DNA of 64,000 bases from assembly GCA_017506865.1 (NCBI GenBank), contig JAFCMP010000094.1:1-64000 (forward strand). Direction: 5' to 3'. The notes under the pieces were generated by a model. It was not told the DNA's origin, did not search any database, and saw only the letters and a program-made list of their open reading frames with translations. The translations under genes and the position numbers were made by a program. Of the stretch, positions 1-12,000 are shown one piece after another (within the stretch, counting starts at the first letter, position 1; the number at the start of each line of letters is the position of its first letter). The stretch comes from Tribonema minus (taxonomy: Eukaryota; Sar; Xanthophyceae; Tribonematales; Tribonemataceae).

Positions 1-559
1 CTAACCCTAACCCTAACCTAACCCTAACCCTAACCCTAACCCTAACCCTAACCCTAACCCTAACCCTAACCCTAACCCCTATAACCTAACCCTAACCCTA
101 ACCCTAACCCTAACCCTAACCCTAACCCTAACCTAACCCTAACCCTAACCCCTAACCCTAACCTAACCCTAACCCTAACCCTAACCCTAACCCTAACCCT
201 AACCCTAACCCTAACCCTAACCCTAACCCTAACCCTAACCCTAACCCTAACCCTAACCCTAACCTAACCCTAACCCTAACCCTAACCCTAACCCTAACCC
301 TAACCCTAACCCTAACCCCCTAACCCTAACCCTAACCCTAACCCTAACCCTAACCCTAACCCTAACCCTAACCCTAACCCTAACCCTAACCCTAACCCTA
401 ACCCTAACCCTAACCCTAACCCTAACCCTAACCCTAACCCTAACCCTAACCCTAACCCTAACCCTAACCCTAACCCTAACCCTAACCCTAACCCTAACCC
501 TAACCCTAACCCTAACCCTAACCCTAACCCTAACCCTAACCCCTAACCCTAACCCTAAT
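1..559. repeat. Telomere, C-rich strand (CCCTAA)n
   Basis: An almost uninterrupted CCCTAA array runs from the first base to about 559, then changes abruptly to unique sequence. The C-rich strand reads 5' to 3' from the window start, so the window begins at a chromosome end with the TTAGGG strand pointing outwards. Variant units (CCTAA, CCCCTAA and one ATAA interruption) are scattered near 20, 77, 130-170, 263, 316 and 541, and the longest uniform run lies in the inner half. TTAGGG is common to many eukaryotes, including brown algae and their relatives, so it does not by itself fix the lineage. Confidence 0.97.
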
Positions 560-2219
560 TACTGCTGCCCCCCCGTCATGGGCTTCCGGCCCCTCGCAGA
601 ATAGACTCGGAGACAGCAGACCCCCTCACGACAAGCCCCTCAACAACAGAGGCCGCCTCAACAGCGAAGCACACTTTCAGGACACCCCAATGATGCCAAC
701 ACCAACAAACCCTCAGCACAGCACTCCTTGCACACCATGTGCTTAGATAGTGGTAGGTATACCACAACAGTGTGTGCTCGCAGTGCAACTGGAGTTTCAG
801 CCCGCACAATGTGCATCTGGTAATAGGCAATACAATGTTGTGCTTGAATGGTTTTATTGTGCTTCAATCATTATGTTTGTTTTCGTTGTGCTTCAAGGTT
901 TCCTCGTCCTATGCAAACTTCTTTCTTCGCATTGACGTTCATGGGGGCTCAGCGCAGTTTCTGTTCTGTATGCTCTACTTTATTCACTTACGCTGGCGGG
1001 GCAGCAACCCTAGGAAATTCCAAGTTATGCAGCTCTGTGCTCGTGTCGAGCATGTGCTCACTAGCATGAGCGAACGCAGCCAGATACACCATCACTGAGA
1101 CAACCCCATCTGCGGCACAGTAGAAAGTGCAACCCTAAGGATGAATCCCTAAGCACTGCCTCCACTGGGGGCTGAAGTCGCTCTGTTTGTGCGGTGCATA
1201 CTCCTCAGCCATGGTGTCAATGAGGGCGCTGGCTTTACCACCGATCACACCAAAGGAAACAAATGCCGCTGGGGCAAGTGTATGCTGGCTTCACCACCAA
1301 TCACACCATAGGAAACAAATGCCGTTGTGGCGAGTGTATGCTGGCTTCACCACCAATCACACTAAAGGAAACAAATGCCGCTGTGGCGAGTGTCTGTTGT
1401 ACAATGTGCATATGCCATGCTTTATCTGTGTGTTTTTCCAAAACACAATCATCCAACACAGGTTGCTGCTGCTGTTGGCATGCTCATGGAACCACAACAA
1501 AGCACTCTACTTGGATGGGTTGGTCTGGTTGAAAAAAGACAAAGTCAGCAACAGAGCTGCCAAAAGAAACGTTCAACATTGCAAAAATATTCCTATGATA
1601 TCCTATGATACTGCTGTTAGGAGAAGGGTTGCGCGTGCAACAACCCCTGTGTGCTACCTGCCGGTATCTGGGGGGCAGCGTGCGAGCTGCGAGCAGCAGG
1701 GCCATGTGCATGATCGTAGTTACACGCACAACTGCAGACGCTGAACGAGAAAACGCACAAACGCACAAGCTCGCACTATGTGCATGCTGGCAACTAACTC
1801 CCAATCTGCGTACCCCGCAGGAGCCAGATGATTGTGCGTAGGGTCTACTATGCCACCTGCCGCACATGGGTAGAATCGGCTTTCCAAACACACGACCTAC
1901 AGTATGCAGCTGAAAGGTTCCCAGGCACTGCAGCAGGCTTCGTTTACGGCTCGCTGGTGTTTGCTGAGCTGGGGGGTGCCTTACCGAATCATAGGCAGCT
2001 ATACTGTAGCATAGCGCCCCAAAGCACTTAATGGCTGCAGCTCACCAGCAGACATATGCGAATAACGCCATATCGTCACTACAACGGTCACCAATCCTGT
2101 CCCATACGCCATTGTGCGCGTGCGTGCAGTGTTGCCAGCGCTGCCGCCCCACCCCCCCGTCCCCCCACAACAGCAGCTTGCGATTACCGGACCGGCTGCA
2201 AGTGTCAGTGAGATCAAAA
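560..2219. other. Subtelomeric spacer
   Basis: I see no convincing gene here. Short open frames occur on both strands, but none shows family motifs, consistent splice sites or biased codon use. The stretch holds a 56-base tandem repeat (1228-1395). Its right end is the 3' flank of the KH-protein gene, whose stop codon lies at 2220-2222. Confidence 0.6.
1228..1395. repeat. Three tandem copies of a 56-base unit
   Basis: Units begin at 1228, 1284 and 1340 with GCTGGCTT(T/C)ACCACC and differ at only a few positions. The period is not a multiple of three, so a reading frame shifts from copy to copy, which argues against a protein repeat. This looks like a young subtelomeric minisatellite. Confidence 0.9.
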
Positions 2220-3063
2220 CTACTTCCTGGCACCTCCACGCAGCAGAGCAGCGAAGCTCACTGTGCCGTATGCCGTCTTAACGGGAGCTGAAGCGCTGCC
2301 ATTGCCATTGGCAGCAGCGACAGGCGCACTTGCCGCCACCACCGGCGGCGCCGCCGCCGCCGCTGCTGGCTTCACGGGCGCAGCAGCAGCGGCGGCGCTC
2401 TTGGCGGCAGCAGCAGTGGGCTCAAACTTCTTGCCGAACAGCAGCAGGTCGGTCAGCGCAGCAGCGGCGGCAGGGTTGGGCTGCGTTGCGCGCGCAGGCA
2501 CCGCAGGGGTGGAGGCAACAGGCGCCGCAGCGGCCGCCGCCTCCGTAGCAGCGGCTGCTTCCGCCGCAGCTGCTGCCTGCGCAGCGGCTTCCGCAGCGGC
2601 AGCAGCGGCAGCTGCGGCCGTGTGCGCAGCCTGTGCCGACGTGCCCTCCGCCGCCGCGGCAGCAGCAGCGTCGCCATCGGTACTGCTGTCGCTGATGGCA
2701 GGTTCCATGGCCACAATCTCAGGGTCTTCATAATCCTGAGCATCATCGTGAGCGCTGTCGCCGTCGCCAGCATCGTCGTCGCTTGCTGCATCCGCCCAAG
2801 AGGCTGCGCGCGCGAGCTTTGCTGGCTCTACAGGCGTGCTGTCGCCCGCAGTTTCGCTGTCCTCATCAGAGCTTGCGGCATCAACTGATGCGTCCTCGGC
2901 TGCTTCTGATTCAGGTGCTGCGTCTGCAGGCTGCATGGCCGCTGCCGGTGCAGACGCTTGAGCAGCAGCAGCAGCGGCGGCAGGGGGGTGTCGCGAAGCA
3001 CGATCCTCGTCCAAGACCTGCTGTATGCGTGCCTTGGCGGACTCCACGCCAGCCGTAGGTCCC
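2220..3063 (-). other. KH gene last exon: end of KH14 and acidic/Ala-rich tail
   Basis: The first residues (GPTAGVESAKARIQQVLDED) complete the last KH module that begins in the 3574-3914 exon. The tail that follows alternates acidic Ser/Asp/Glu stretches with long Ala runs interspersed with Pro and Thr, and ends SFAALLRGGARK before TAG. Such composition is expected to be disordered. The GC-rich GCN-repeat DNA keeps other frames open on both strands; those frames are shadows. Confidence 0.8.
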
Positions 3064-6000
3064 CTGCAAAGAATACAAGAGCACCATTACGTCAGCTTGG
3101 CAACACAACTTGATTTGATCTGAACTCGTCACCACAACCACAACGCCTGCAAATCCGTGATGTTGATCGCAACGCGTCGGTCGGTACAATGCCTGCGATC
3201 TCGAATGTTGACAGTAAAGTGTATTATGGCGGTTTTGTTGTGTGGTCACGTCTTTGTGTGCACGTCCGGCCTGCCTTGCCATGCACGAGATCTCTAGTGC
3301 CTGTGTCTATGTACACCTTTCCTGTGCTGCTCTTGAAGTTTTGATGCTTGTGTAAGTGCAGTACTGTCTATGTCATGTTGTGACTGACTGCAAATGTACT
3401 GTGACTGATCTCGCTGACAGGCGTGTATTGCGTTGGCTAGACCTGACGCGGCGGGAAAAGCCCTTACAAGCAGCGATGGGCGCAAGCCTGCAGTCAATAT
3501 GTGCTTGAACTACGCGTGCACTTCACGTTTGCAGTTGCAATCACCTACTTCAACTTGAGGTTCACATGCTGACCTGATGCGCACCACGCCCGCCGTCCTG
3601 TCGCAGTCGATTCGCACGCCCATGCACTGCTCCTGTATAGCGCGCACCCCCGCCCCGCCCTTTCCAATGATCACTCGCATGAGGCGATCCGGAACGGCCA
3701 CTTCTGCTGAGTCTTTCTCCGCAGACCACTCCCGAGAGAACGTTGCCAGAGCTTCCTTAGCCTTGATGACAGCTTCAGCAGGACCGTTAATGGTCACACG
3801 GCCGGTGCTGTTGTCCTCTACGGAGATTCTGGCACCGGTTGTGGTGCGCAGGTTGTTGATATTGGAGCCGTTCTTGCCGATGAGGCGAGGAAGCGATGCC
3901 GGCGGCAGCAGCACCTGAGAACAAGAGAGGATTGGCCCATGTGAGTGAGTGTCTTGAAGTAGGGTTAGAATTAGGGTTAAGGTTAGCGTTAGGGCTAGAT
4001 TAGGGTTGGGGTTAGGGTTTGGGCTAATAAGCCAAGGTGCGACTACACATTTGTTATGCACAAGTGTGATTCAATTTTAATTTGCAGATGCGACCTGTGC
4101 TCAAACAGTACAAGGCAGTGCGCATCTGGTGCCTCAAAGACATGCGTGCCATGGCCTTTGCGCTCACAATGAGGGTTAGGTCTGAGGCTCTGACCACAGG
4201 CCATGGGCAGGGGTAGCGCAAGCACCATATGCACTGGCCAATGATTGATGGTTGTAAATGCTGCCACTTTGCAAAGCGTCCGCATGCGCTGTTGTGCAGG
4301 CTGGGGGTATGCAAAACCGAACATGAGCATGTACACCTTACCTACCTACCTGCTTCAGTTCACAAACATCACAACTGCTCATGTACTTCTTGAAGTGTGT
4401 CGCGCGATACGATTGTGCACTTTCCGCCTGTGTGAGCGTGCTGTGCAGCATAGGTAGGTAGTTGCACTATGCAAAACGCTCACATGTGCTCACGCGTACA
4501 AAACCAAATGCTCCAGTCCCGCAAATACACATGCATTACCTGCCTCAGCATGCTCAGTTATGCCTGTACCTCAAGTATGTTGCGCAGAAAGGTCGTGCAC
4601 TTCCTGTTTTGGGGGCTACGGTTAGGGTTCACCTTAGGGTTTTGCATGTACCTGAGCATGCTCTGCAGCATGGGCCGCGGAGAGAGCAGACAGAGCAGCC
4701 AGGATGGTTGCGCGTTCCCTTGCGCAATGCTCAGCAGTGTCTCCCCTCACGTGCAGCTGCATTGCGCGCGAGTCCAAACGGATCTCCGCCACCACACGCG
4801 CACGCGGCTTCTTGTCCGCTGCTGCTTTCTCTGCAGTGCAGGCACAAAATGCGCGGCAATCGGTTGAAGGTTGGAGACAAGTCACATGTGAGGTTTGTTG
4901 CCGTACTCGGCGGATGGTTTGAGTTGAGGTCAGGTCACCTCTGTAGATACATGCATTGTTGCTAATCCTGACCCTAAGCTATACACTCACGCCCGTGTGT
5001 ACTAACCCTAACCCTAACCTAATTCTAACCCTAAGTGTGTTTTGGTGAGACTTGAATTTGTCCAGTGCAGTGTGTGTTAGATACAACTGATACCAAGGAA
5101 GTGTGTATTTAGCACTCAAAGTGATTGAACTTCCACTTCAAGCACATGCCCGAGGGCACCGCAGCACATTGTTGCAAAAATACCCCCACTTTCTGGTGGC
5201 AATGGGCCGAAGTCAACCACCAAACACGTGATTTGGCATACGGCATACTGAATATATACAGCTGTTCATGGCATTGGATGCGTACCTGAAAGTATGCATC
5301 TCCATTCGCGTGCTTGTGCTATTTGTCTCAACTGAAACCATCTATCACAGGTGCTGTACAGGTGATTGACGACGTCAAATACTGTTAGTCTGAAAATGAC
5401 GCTTTGGACTCCCAGGATGAATACCGCACTACTCATGACTGCCATGCCCCAGATATGTCAATCTCACCAAGCTACTCGGAATCTTAATGCACCAACGATT
5501 AATGCCATCACCCAAAGACGCCAAGTTCTCACAAGTGTTTCTGCATGCACTGCAAAGTTGCTGATGCTTCTTCGCGTGCTTCAAAGTTGCTGAAACTGTG
5601 CATGCAACAGTGTGCATGCAATGGCACGCGTCGCACCTGCTGCTGCGTTGGAATCCTCAGCATCACCCACATCACCCTCCTCAGACGCCACAGCAGGCTC
5701 CTCAGCAGCCTCGGACGCAGCCGAAGAACCTTCATCAGGAACGGTACGCGGTCCCAGGAACTCTCCGGAGCGCTTTCCGGTGATAATGGGAACCATCCAA
5801 GGCTCAATGGGGATCAGCGCATTCGTAGTGCGCCACTGGGTCAGCACTGAGTTGAGCGCCGTGACCGCTGCTTCAACGGCCTGTGACGCTCCAATCAGCA
5901 AAAAGTGATGCTCCAATCAGCAAAGTGACGCTCCAATCAAGCATGTGTCAGTGAGTGACGCTCCAATCAGCAAGTGACGCTCCAATCAGCATGTGACGCT

Positions 6001-9000
6001 CAAAATCAGCAAGTGACGCTCCAATTAGCATGTGACGCTCCAATCAGCATGTGACGCTCCTCATCAATACTTCTACTTCTATTTGATAATTCATGTGGTG
6101 GGTATTGATCAGCTGGCGCTGTGCGAGGGGAACGTGTCGTGTCGTGACTGACTGGGCGTAGTGCATGTAGAAGTATGGATTTTGGCAATGATGCAATCAT
6201 CGTTGTTGAACGAGGTCAGTATCAAGAGGCGAGGCTTGAAGTGATTGAGTAACTAACGCATTGGTCACTGGTTAGTGAATAAGAATCTTGAGCAACTTTT
6301 ACAAACTTTGAAGTGCTATCTACACGTCTGATGTGTGGAAGTCTTCACGGTCCGGTGCGTCACGCATCGCCGTCAAGAGCTCATGAAACACATGATGAAA
6401 ACATGCAATGACAAGATGCAAGCATCTCACCATAAGGCTAGCATAGACAACATCACACGGAAGCCAGTCATATTGCTACACCCCGACCTGATGCGTATGC
6501 CGAGTAACATTGAAACATGACAAAATGCTGTGCCACCGATATACCAACGATGCTAATTGTATGAAGTGTCTCACTCAGCACCTATCAAATGTGTGTGGCA
6601 CAGATAAGGCTGCATAATATCTGCTTCATCGAGCATGCATTACTGTCGCTCACAAATTACTTCTTTTGACAATTAAAGTCCCAGCAAGCAGGGCTATGAT
6701 CTTTCTACTCATCGCAGGCAGTGAAAGCACTCTGCGATTATCCGTTGTTCAACCTCATGTGCCACCAATACAGCACTTGAGCAGGAGTATCTGTCAGTTG
6801 CTTGCAAGTACAGTCATTCAAATGCAGTTCAGTGAACTGTACAGCTGTGTACCCTGTACCTTTGCCTCGCCACGCACGCGAATGCAGTTCAGTGAACTAT
6901 ACAGCAGTGTACCCTGTACCTTTGCCTCGCCACGCACGCGCACGCAGCAGCAGGTCGGGTCCAGCAGTAGCACAGCGTGTGTGCTGACGGCTATAGCATC
7001 CAGTGAAGATGTTGACGCCACGCTAAACAGGGCAGGGCGGGGCAGGTCAAAGGTGGCAAACTGGCCCGGGAAGACAAAGTCCAGCATGGAGTACGCGTCC
7101 CTCTGGCGGACAGAACACACATAATAACAGGCAGGGTTGTGGGGGTAAGTTGAGCAGGTCCGTAGCACTGGCAGGAAGCTCATGCCAAGTGATCATAATG
7201 CGCCGCAGACCGGGTTAGGCTTAGGGTCAGGACCGGTATGTACTGTACCAGCGTGAAAGTAGTTCATGATATCAATCAGCCAGTTCTCTGGTGCAAAGCG
7301 AAATTAGTGAGCTTACACGTGGGACACACTGCACATGTTCCAGGCAGATGAGCCACTGCAGGGGTGCGTGGCCAGAGGGGAGGTTCCAACTGTCAGATTC
7401 AGTGCCGCTTACTGCCAACACGTTTCATAATTTTGTTATCACAGTAATAGGTAGTCTGCGCAATGCTCGTATGCGTGCACACACCAACATGCGGAAGGCA
7501 TCCTTACAAATGTGCATGGGGAGCTGAGGATGGGAATGACGCGTGGTATGGGTGTTGAGTGCACGGCCCTTCAGCACATGCCCACATAAACCATCGTACT
7601 GCTGCAGAGTATGAAATAGAAAGTCAGCAACATGGTGTGAACATTGCGTCTTGTGCAGTGCCAGAGCACCACAAAATGTCGGCATGTGATTTCTTTTACA
7701 GTACCAACATACATACATACCTTGGCTTTCTCAATGGCCGCCCATGGGCCCTTGATGACAATTGCCTTCCGGTCGCCATCGATGCTGACTTCAACTTTGT
7801 GCTGCGTCGCGAGCCGCTTGCAGTTGGCACTACCTACCCGGGCAACCTGCATATGCAGCCAGGCAATGTAGCAGTCACATGTGATGTAGAGAACAACTTA
7901 GCAACAACACAGGGATACTGCTGCATGGTGCGCCTTACCATGATTGCTATGCAAGGGGCTAGACTTGCCGATCATGACATTCGTGCATGCAGCAGGCTGC
8001 CAGGGGTAATATCACCTTGCAGCTAGAAGCCCACAATGAACCTGATGCCAACCAGACGCACTTTTGAGATGCGCAGAACATTTGTGCTAGCACACTGACA
8101 ATCACGTTGAGGGCGGTACCCCAGTATCTTTCTGCATCTCACTACGTTTTCAAAAGCATTGCTGGGCACTGCGTCACCAAAGTGACCGTGGCAGTGAGCA
8201 GCCTAAACTGCCACAGTCCCCACCACCATGCGCACAACAACGTGGTGTATACCGCTGCACAGCTGCGCATCGCACCACGACAACCACTGCTGCCTCAACT
8301 ACACTGATGAGCAGTGCTGCGCATCGCACCGCAAACAAACTTTGCTGAGCACTGCTGCCTGGCCTGAGCCTCACGCAATGGCACGGCTGCGGCACACATG
8401 ACCCTGATGAGACCACGACCCTGCCTGCATATCAGAACGGGCCAAACCCTAACCCTCGTTGCGAGGAACAACAACACGCACTGAGCACTGCTGCCTCACC
8501 TGCGCGTCGCACAGCGGCACGGCCACCGCGCCAGCGACCATGGCCGTGACGTGCGCCCTCGCCAGCTGCGCGTTCTGCAGCGCTCCGCGGATGACCACAT
8601 CGCTGGGGTTGCTAGGGCTAGGGTTACCACCAGCGCCAGGGTTACCACTAGTGCTAGGGCCGGGCCGCGCCTCTGCGTGTACGTCGAAGTCCTGGCTCAC
8701 TGTTCTGAGCGCTGCTGCGAGTGCCGCAGGCGGCCACTGCGAGCCTGAGGGGAGGGCGACGGCGGCGGTGATGCGCACGCCCGCTGCAAAGGCGCGCAGC
8801 CCGTCCTTGCCGGAGGACAGGGTGGCGCTGTCAGGGGCGTGTATGCGGATGTGTCCGCGCGAGCGCAGGAGGTCAAAGGTCACGTTCAGGTCGCTCTGAA
8901 CCTGCAGGGGGGGGAGGGGGAGGGGGAGGGAAAGGGGATTGAAGTGTGCACTGTCACCATGGCTCGAATTGAGGTGCGGGGATATGGGGCGTGAGATGAG

Positions 9001-12000
9001 CTTGAGAGCGCGACATACACAGCGCGGGGAAGGGGGGGGGGGGGAGGGGGTTGAAGCGGTTAACGACAGCGCATAGCTCAGCTCATGTTGAGGCTGCGTC
9101 CTGTTGGGCACTCACGTGGCTGCTCATATGTTGCCTCCTGGTTCTCAGTAATCACACCTCGCAACACATGCGGGGGGGGCGTGGGGGGTGCAGGGGGGGG
9201 AGGGGTTGAAGCGTACACTGCCACCACTGCTCAAACTAAGGACGTTGCTCAAAGTAAAGAGTGAAAGTAGAGGTTAGGGTCAGATGAGGCCTGAGAGGAA
9301 CTTGAGAGCGCTACGTACACAGCAGGAGGTGAGAGGCCGCAGTGAGGCTGCGTTCCAGCTCTTGGCAACAGGGCAGTTGTGGCTCAAAAGCGTCTGTAGC
9401 AAAGGCTTGCTCAACCTAGCTCATGCCCTAACCCTGACCCTACTCCTAAGGCACCCCCCTCACCTTCTTGACAGTGGCGCCCTGACGCCCCACCAGGTGC
9501 CCCATGACCTCCCCCTCAAACGGCACCACCTCTATCCACTCCTTCAGCGCCTCGCACAGACCGCCCCCCTCCACTGCAAGCCGCAGCTGCGCCAGCGCGC
9601 CCGCCACCGCCGCGCGCGTCCCGCGCACCGTCACTGTGCGCTGCGCGCTGTCGCCGCCGCCGCCGCCGCTGCTGCTGCCGCCGCTGCTGCTGCCGCCACC
9701 GTTGTGCTGCGCACTGCTGCTGCTGCTGCTGCTGGTATGCTGAGCACTGCCATTGCCGTTGCGGTGCGCGCTGCTGCCGCCGCCGCCTCGACCGCCGCCG
9801 CGCCGCCCTGCAGCGCCGCCGCCGCCGCCGCCGCCGCTGCTGCTGATGCCGCTACGCGGTCCACTGCCGCCGCCGTTGACAGCACTGCCGCCGCTGCCGC
9901 TGCTGCTATCGCCATTGCCGGCGCTGTGACCGATAGTGCCACCGCCATTTGTGGCGGGAGGGGAGGGGCGGGGGGTCGGGGAGAGCGCCAGGTGGCAGCC
10001 TGTGGCGGCGGCAATGCCGGGCAGCGCTCGCGACGCCAGATACGGAGCGTCCTCACTCAGCACCTGGTACTCCTCAGCGTAGTTTGTCTCTTTGAAGTGC
10101 TCCAGAAGGGCCACAGCCTGCAATGTACACAATTGACAAATGGACGAAGGTGGCCACAGTGAGAGGTTAGGTTAGCGGATTGATTCAATCACCAAGCAAG
10201 CTTTCTGATCTGTGGCTTAATGCTGACCCTGGTGCCAGACAGGTGATGTGGGTAGTGCAATAACGCAATCGTACAAGTTGGAAGAATTGAGCGCTGACAC
10301 ATTGTGACTACAGCCAGCTGCACCTCCCACCACATTACATACAGACATTGGACCAATGTTGACGCAGAGCACATACAATACAAGGCCACCGCTGAAGGAA
10401 GTGCTCACTTTCCAACATCAAGGATTAGGGTTAGGGCTAGTCTAACATACTGACAACATGATTGTTGTGTCAGGCTGATGCGCCTCTATGAAACACATGA
10501 CAAAGTGTGGCGCGTCATTCACTAACCCTTACCCTAACCTAAACCAAAATAAGAAGGACAGTGAACCAAGTTTGAGGCAGAAATGCATGCACAGCCACTT
10601 AAAATAAGAAGGACAGTGAACCAAGTTTGAGGCAGAAATGCATGCACAGCCACTTCTGAAAGGTGATGCTTAATGTCCAACTCAGCCACTGAGGGTCTGG
10701 CTGTTGAGCGCACTGACGCAAACCCATCATTGCGCTCTCTTCAAAACTTGACCCTATGGACAACGCTTGCAGGCATCGGCTCAAACCTTGCAAACATGCC
10801 TGCATGAGTGTGCCTTGAGGGACGCTACCATGAGCTTTCGCTCTGCGAGCTTAGAGCACATTCTCATACGTTCTGTAGCATGTATGCTTTTTTATTATTC
10901 ATTTTTTTTTTTTTACACAGCGGTCAACAGCAGTAGCACAACCACCTTGTACATCATTACTTGCTATAATTACACTGTGAGGTGTAAAACTCGTGAGGTA
11001 AGAGTGGATGCTGTGGCTATGTTGGTACTTTTCTACTGCTCGGACTGCGCATGGATGTCCCTGAGTTGAGTTCTGCAAGCTAATTCAAGAACTTACTGTA
11101 TTCATCAACTACCTTATCAAGAGCTGCCTGCTCTCCGCGCAGCTGCACAAGGCCACTAGGATTGATGTCCATGATGACCCCCAGCCCGCCTGCTGTTACA
11201 CCACGCGGCTGAGCACTGTCACGCCCCTCTCCCTCTGTCACTGAGCCTGTCACACTCGGTACTGGGGCTGTTGGCATGCAAGCAATGGCAGCGGGACCAG
11301 GAGCAGTGAGTGTTCAGCAACAATTGACGTTGTCCAAGTGTAATGGGGGGCAAGTGCGGTCTTCGGGTTGGGTTGAAGGTTAGAATAGGGCAAGTGCGGT
11401 CATGCTTGCCTAACCCTAAGCCTGACTATGAGTTTACCTCTGAGTTACAAGGTGAGCCGTCACTTGCACAACGATATGCGCTTATCTGAGAACGTTCAAA
11501 CATGAGCACACGTTAAACGCAATGCTTTGACATTGTGGCTTCCAGGAGGTTACTGATCACCGATCACAGCGCATGATGCATATAATGCAGCTTTCTTGCA
11601 ACAGTTGATGAAAAAGAAAACAGCCCAAATTGATTGAGCCCCGTGCGACATGATGCAGGTAGGGCGGTGCCTGCAGTATAACGCGGTCTGCGCATTACGT
11701 CATACTTCGAAAAAATTGATGCTTCTCGTCGCATTCTGGCAAAGGCTGCTGCATCTTAGGGCTGGAGTTCACACATGTCACTATTTCAAGGGTTGTCAGT
11801 GGCAACGGGCGGTGCAGCAGATGGAGCGAGCCCTTTCCCCTAAACCTGACCCTAACTTCAACCCTACCATGAGTGCCGCACACAGCCCTGTAACCGTTGC
11901 CACAACCATTATATCTACGGGCCCATGTAAAGTATTTGCGCTTGCAGACACGGTCACCACCACCATGCAGTACAACCACAGTACACCTGTAGTACACCAA

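Noticed and set aside
1187-1744. Plus-strand frame of 185 codons in the subtelomere
   Set aside because: It crosses a 56-base tandem repeat whose period is not a multiple of three and has no motif or codon bias.
2263-2733. Plus-strand poly-Ala/Gly open frame of 156 codons
   Set aside because: It is the antisense shadow of the Ala-rich tail of the KH gene; GCN-repeat DNA keeps several frames open.
3958-4025. Interstitial telomere tract as a chromosome fusion point
   Set aside because: Many similar short degenerate tracts occur throughout the introns, and no head-to-head telomere junction is present.
5881-6062. CRISPR-like array of short repeats
   Set aside because: Repeats of 18-20 bases with variable, near-absent spacers in a eukaryotic intron, identical to the adjacent splice acceptor; there are no cas genes and no prokaryotic context.
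9284-10162. Plus-strand open frame of 292 codons with long Ala runs
   Set aside because: It overlaps a KH-gene exon with clear family motifs and in-phase splice sites on the minus strand. The plus frame is a low-complexity shadow.
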